NCBI GenBank assembly: GCA_025350345.1 | Contig: JANXYA010000273.1 | Coordinates: forward strand, 1 to 9,062 | Source of the DNA: Gammaproteobacteria bacterium | Lineage (GTDB): Bacteria; Pseudomonadota; Gammaproteobacteria; Steroidobacterales; Steroidobacteraceae | DNA: 9,062 nt | Reading direction: 5' to 3' | Part shown: piece after piece, positions 6,390 through 9,062 of the stretch | Numbering within the stretch: position 1 is the first letter of the stretch | How the letters are laid out: every line of letters begins with the position of its first letter | Notes under the pieces: generated by a model | The model's database searches: none | Told to the model about the DNA's origin: nothing | What the model saw: only the letters and a program-made list of their open reading frames with translations | Position numbers and translations under genes: made by a program

Positions 6390-8060
6390 CTATTGGCCCC
6401 GGTGCTCCAGCAGGTACATGTACTGCGAGAGATTGCGGTCCTGGATATTGCTGGTCCAGCCGCGCACGTAGGGCTTGATGAGGTGCCGGGTGGCGTAATA
6501 GTAGAGCGGAATGCAGGCGACATCCGCGTTGAGCAGGGCTTCGGCCTGGGCCAGTTCCCCGAAGCGTTGTGCCGCGTCGGCTTCCTCCCCGGCCGCGTTC
6601 AGCAGCGCATCGTAGCGGGGATTGGAGTAGCCGCCGTCGTTGTAGCCAAAGCCGGTCTGGAACAGCTGCAGGAAGGTGTAGGGGTCCGGATAATCGCCGA
6701 TCCAGGCGTAGTGAAACAGGTCCAGCTTATGCAGGTGCCGCTCGTTGAGCTCGACGCGAAACTCCTCGTTGTAGGTGCTCACGTCCGCCCCGAGATTGGT
6801 GCGCCACATCGCCGCCACGGCTTCGTAGGTGCGGCGATTGTCTGTATCCGTCGGGTAATGCAGCTCGACGTGCAGCCGGTGCCGGGCGGAATAGCCCGCC
6901 GCGGCGTAGTAACGCTGGGCCAGCGCGTGGCGCTGCGCGTCGGGCAATGCCGCCCAGTCCGGCACGGGCGCGGGGTATCCGGCCAGCGGCGGGGTCGGCG
7001 TGTAGGCCGCCAGGTACAGCCCCTGGCGCACGTAACGCACCAGCGGCTCGCGATCCACGGCCAGCGTGAGTGCCATGCGGAGCGAACGGTTGCCCGCGAA
7101 GGGTGGGCGCACCATGTTCATGCCGAGCACGAAATTGCCCAGATACGGACCGCTCACGACCTGCGTGCCGAGCTGCTGGCGGAGCCAGGCGGTCTGCTCG
7201 GCGGAGAAGGAGTCGGTGAAGGCCAGATCGCCGGCGAAATAGCGATCCGTCTGGGCGGAGCGGTCGAGCGGCAGGTAGGTCACCTGCGCCAGTCGCACCT
7301 GTTGCGCGCCCCAATAGGTCGGGTTGCGCACCAGAGTGATGCGCCCGCCAATGACATGCTCGCGCAGCAGGAACGCGCCGTTGTTGACCAGGAACTCAGG
7401 GCGCACCCAGGACTCGCCGTGAGCGCGAATCGCCGGTTCGTATTGCGGCACGGCGTAGGATTTGGTCAGCAGGCTCAGCAGATAGGGCGTCGGCGCATTC
7501 AGCCGTACCCGCACGGTTCGATCATCGGGCGCTTCGATGCCGAGAGTGGCCGGACTCATCCGGCCTTCGCTGATCGCGATGGCGTTGACCACCGGCGCCA
7601 GGGCCTGGGCGTAGTCGGACGCCGTGCGCGGGTCGACCGTCCGGCGCCAGGCAAAGACGAAATCTGCAGCGCGTATGGGCACGCCATTGGACCAGCGCGC
7701 CGCTCGCAGGTGAAAGGTCCAGACCCGTCCGTCGGCACTGTGCTCCCAGCGCTCCGCCACCCCGGGCGCAGGCTCGCCGCGCTCATCGAGCCGCGTCAGG
7801 CCCTCGAACAGATCGTCGAGGACCCGCTCGCCGGGCACGTCGGTGGACAGCGAAGGGTCAAGGGAGCGCACGCCCCCGGCATCGACGGCACGGGTGAGTG
7901 CCTGCACGGCGGCCAGCCCGGTCCCCACGATGATCGTGTTCGCCGCGGCGCCCGTGCCGGTGCCGGCCGGAGAGCAGGCGCAAAGCGCGAGCAGCCAGGG
8001 TCTCGCGAGGAGGGTCCGCCGGACCGGTACCGCGGATGGGCACCTGGGCGCGGGCTTCAC
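6390..8060 (-). CDS. oppA: Oligopeptide-binding protein OppA (SBP_bac_5), lipoprotein form
   Basis: 556-residue substrate-binding protein that captures peptides and hands them to OppBC. Typical OppA blocks: LDPSLSTDVPGERVLDDLFE (68-87), GRVWTFHLRAARWSNGVPI (111-129), ADFVFAWRRTVDPRTASDYA (132-151), and IGDYPDPYTFLQLF (454-467). Asp456 in that last block matches the acid that binds the peptide amino terminus in E. coli OppA. Length matches the family (about 540). The start is GTG at 8060, overlapping the stop of the upstream EAL gene as GTGA. The frame is open to 8432, but those codons are an EAL-gene shadow, and no ATG occurs before residue 169. The N-terminus has Arg-rich RR, then LLARPWLLALCAC, and a Ser/Gly/Thr/Ala linker, suggesting lipidation at Cys29. 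The lipobox L-C-A-C is slightly unusual. A GAGG lies 13 bases upstream, far for a ribosome site, so coupling is likely. Confidence 0.92.
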   Translation of the reverse strand: MKPAPRCPSAVPVRRTLLARPWLLALCACSPAGTGTGAAANTIIVGTGLAAVQALTRAVDAGGVRSLDPSLSTDVPGERVLDDLFEGLTRLDERGEPAPGVAERWEHSADGRVWTFHLRAARWSNGVPIRAADFVFAWRRTVDPRTASDYAQALAPVVNAIAISEGRMSPATLGIEAPDDRTVRVRLNAPTPYLLSLLTKSYAVPQYEPAIRAHGESWVRPEFLVNNGAFLLREHVIGGRITLVRNPTYWGAQQVRLAQVTYLPLDRSAQTDRYFAGDLAFTDSFSAEQTAWLRQQLGTQVVSGPYLGNFVLGMNMVRPPFAGNRSLRMALTLAVDREPLVRYVRQGLYLAAYTPTPPLAGYPAPVPDWAALPDAQRHALAQRYYAAAGYSARHRLHVELHYPTDTDNRRTYEAVAAMWRTNLGADVSTYNEEFRVELNERHLHKLDLFHYAWIGDYPDPYTFLQLFQTGFGYNDGGYSNPRYDALLNAAGEEADAAQRFGELAQAEALLNADVACIPLYYYATRHLIKPYVRGWTSNIQDRNLSQYMYLLEHRGQ

Positions 8061-8968
8061 GACTTGAGTACGACCTCTTCCGGAGCGTGTACGAAGTAGC
8101 CCTGGATGAACTGCACGCCCAGCTGCCAGACCACGGCCATGGTATTGGCATCCTCGATGCGCTCGGCCACCGTCTGGATGCCGCGTTTCGCTGCCGCATC
8201 GACGATGGCGCGCACCTTCTGCTGTAGCTTCGGATCGCCCGTGAGCCCCTGCATCAGGGAACCGTCGATCTTCAGGCAATCCACCGGCAGCGCGCCCAGG
8301 AGTCCGGCTGAATCGCGCCCCACGCCAAAATGCTCGAGGGCGAATCTCACGCGGCGCTTGCCCAGGTCGGCGAGCAATCGCTGCATGGACTGCAGGTGGT
8401 TTTCGGCCACCGCCTCGGTCACCTGCAGGCACAGGCGCTGGGGTTCGGCCAGCGTGGCCTTGAGCTGCGCGTCGAGCCAGTCAATCAGCGTCGTGTCCAG
8501 GGCGCTGTCGCGCGACAGGCGCACGAACAGCTGATCGGGCTGTCGCTTGGCTATGAAGGCCAGCGCCGCGCCGAGCACCCAGCGGTCAATGGGGCGCATC
8601 AGGTCGTTCCGTTCGGCCGCCGGCAGGAATTCGGAGGGCAGCACCTCGCGGCCCTGGGTGTCCAGCATGCGCATCGCGACGTCGAAAATCTTCTGCGCGC
8701 CGCCGCCCAGGGATGCGACCGGCTGTTGCACCAGGTGGAAGCGGTTCTCGGTGAGCGCCGCCTTGATGTGCTTGACCCACACCTGGTCATAGGCCAGTAC
8801 CCGCGCGTCCTGGTCGACGCGCTCCTTGGCCACGACGCGGCCGCCGCCACGCTCGGAGCCGCGGCGCGCCGACTCCTGCGCCTCGGCGATCGCCGCGTCC
8901 AGGTCCGGATCGCTGTTCGCCACCAGGGCGAGGCCCACCGAGCAGGTGATCTTGAACTGGCGCTCCCC
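8057..8968 (-). CDS. GGDEF-EAL protein, FimX-like degenerate c-di-GMP receptor, N-terminus missing
   Basis: C-terminal part of a two-domain c-di-GMP protein. It opens in the last third of a GGDEF domain (GERQFKITCSVGLALV, then SARRGSERGGGRVV), then a linker and a full EAL domain ending QGYFVHAPEEVVLKS. The catalytic EAL ligands are largely gone. The EAL triplet is DVA (codons from 8683), NxS is RLS, ExT is QVT, and DDFG is EHFG. The Lys of KID, ExxE (ERIE) and the final QG remain. This pattern, with SEFLPAAERNDLMRPIDRW, resembles FimX, which binds c-di-GMP without cleaving it and controls type IV pili. So a receptor rather than a phosphodiesterase is inferred. The frame stays open to 9061, but bases 8969-9062 are an inverted copy of 8812-8905 and translate to non-GGDEF sequence. 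The reliable coding part therefore stops near 8968. The GTG at 8938 lies inside the GGDEF domain and is not the start. Confidence 0.88.
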   Translation of the reverse strand, partial: GERQFKITCSVGLALVANSDPDLDAAIAEAQESARRGSERGGGRVVAKERVDQDARVLAYDQVWVKHIKAALTENRFHLVQQPVASLGGGAQKIFDVAMRMLDTQGREVLPSEFLPAAERNDLMRPIDRWVLGAALAFIAKRQPDQLFVRLSRDSALDTTLIDWLDAQLKATLAEPQRLCLQVTEAVAENHLQSMQRLLADLGKRRVRFALEHFGVGRDSAGLLGALPVDCLKIDGSLMQGLTGDPKLQQKVRAIVDAAAKRGIQTVAERIEDANTMAVVWQLGVQFIQGYFVHAPEEVVLKS

Positions 8969-9062
8969 GACCTGGACGCGGCGATCGCCGAGGCGCAGGA
9001 GTCGGCGCGCCGCGGCTCCGAGCGTGGCGGCGGCCGCGTCGTGGCCAAGGAGCGCGTCGACC
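8812..9062. repeat. Perfect 94-bp inverted repeat with 63-bp loop at the right edge
   Basis: Bases 8812-8905 and 8969-9062 are exact reverse complements (compare GGTCGACGCGCTCC at 8812 with the complement of the last 14 bases). The spacer is 8906-8968. Pairing breaks at 8906/8968. The right arm stops only because the sequence stops. The left arm encodes a normal GGDEF C-terminus on the minus strand. Confidence 0.97.
8969..9062. other. Probable fold-back artefact at the sequence end
   Basis: This arm duplicates 8812-8905 in reverse. In the minus-strand GGDEF frame it gives Ala/Arg/Leu-rich codons (for example RRLLRLGDRR) instead of the sequence expected before the GERQFKITCSVG strand. On the + strand it simply re-reads the end of the GGDEF domain. 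Inference: a chimeric or hairpin join made in amplification or assembly, with the true gene continuing elsewhere. A real genomic palindrome is possible but would disrupt the gene. Confidence 0.7.

Noticed and set aside
5393..6478. 361-codon + strand frame rich in Gln, His and Arg
   Set aside because: Antisense to oppB and part of oppC. Its composition is typical of a shadow frame and it has no coherent fold or signal.
6243..8099. 618-codon open frame on the + strand opposite oppA and oppB
   Set aside because: A shadow of high-GC codon use on the opposite strand. It has no recognisable domain, while the minus strand encodes clear OppA and OppB.
8061..8432. Upstream extension of the oppA frame to an ATG at 8432
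   Set aside because: Entirely overlaps the EAL gene and would bury the signal peptide 124 residues inside. The GTG at 8060 fits family length and signal.
8969..9061. Residues encoded on the minus strand upstream of 8968 as part of the GGDEF domain
   Set aside because: The bases are an inverted copy of 8812-8905, and the translation does not resemble a GGDEF domain.

Overview
The window looks like high-GC gammaproteobacterial chromosome. The reasons are a ParC (not GyrA) of the gammaproteobacterial type at the left edge, Gram-negative lipoprotein signals, and a complete oligopeptide-permease operon of the proteobacterial OppABCDF layout. No rRNA, tRNA, phage, IS, CRISPR or plasmid features were seen. 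The sequence starts inside parC and ends inside a GGDEF/EAL gene. It also ends in a perfect fold-back repeat, so it is probably a whole assembly contig.

Layout. Bases 2-1897 (+) hold topoisomerase IV subunit A (parC), missing about 115 N-terminal residues. Convergent to it, at 1936-2529 (-), is a small Ala-rich lipoprotein of unknown function. A stem-loop sits between the two 3' ends. From 2637 to 8060 (-) runs a compact operon transcribed right to left: oppA (lipoprotein substrate-binding protein), oppB and oppC (permeases), oppD and oppF (ATPases). It ends in a good intrinsic terminator at 2561-2583. Upstream, at 8057 to the right edge (-), is the 3' part of a GGDEF-EAL protein resembling FimX, the degenerate c-di-GMP receptor of twitching motility. 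Its stop codon overlaps the oppA start as GTGA.

How the genes fit together. Every junction from the EAL gene to oppF is an overlap or a 1-base gap: 4 bp, 1-bp gap, 4 bp, 8 bp, 4 bp. The c-di-GMP receptor and the peptide importer are therefore probably one transcript with coupled translation. OppA captures peptides in the periplasm, OppBC form the channel, and OppDF hydrolyse ATP. Why a c-di-GMP sensor heads the operon is unknown and is the most interesting biological question here.

The clearest structural oddity is at the right end. Bases 8969-9062 are an exact reverse complement of 8812-8905 (94 bp, 63-bp loop). The left copy encodes the expected end of a GGDEF domain, while the right copy yields nonsense in the same frame. 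The likeliest explanation is an assembly or amplification fold-back, so sequence right of about 8968 should not be trusted. No previously undescribed defence, mobile or RNA system was found.
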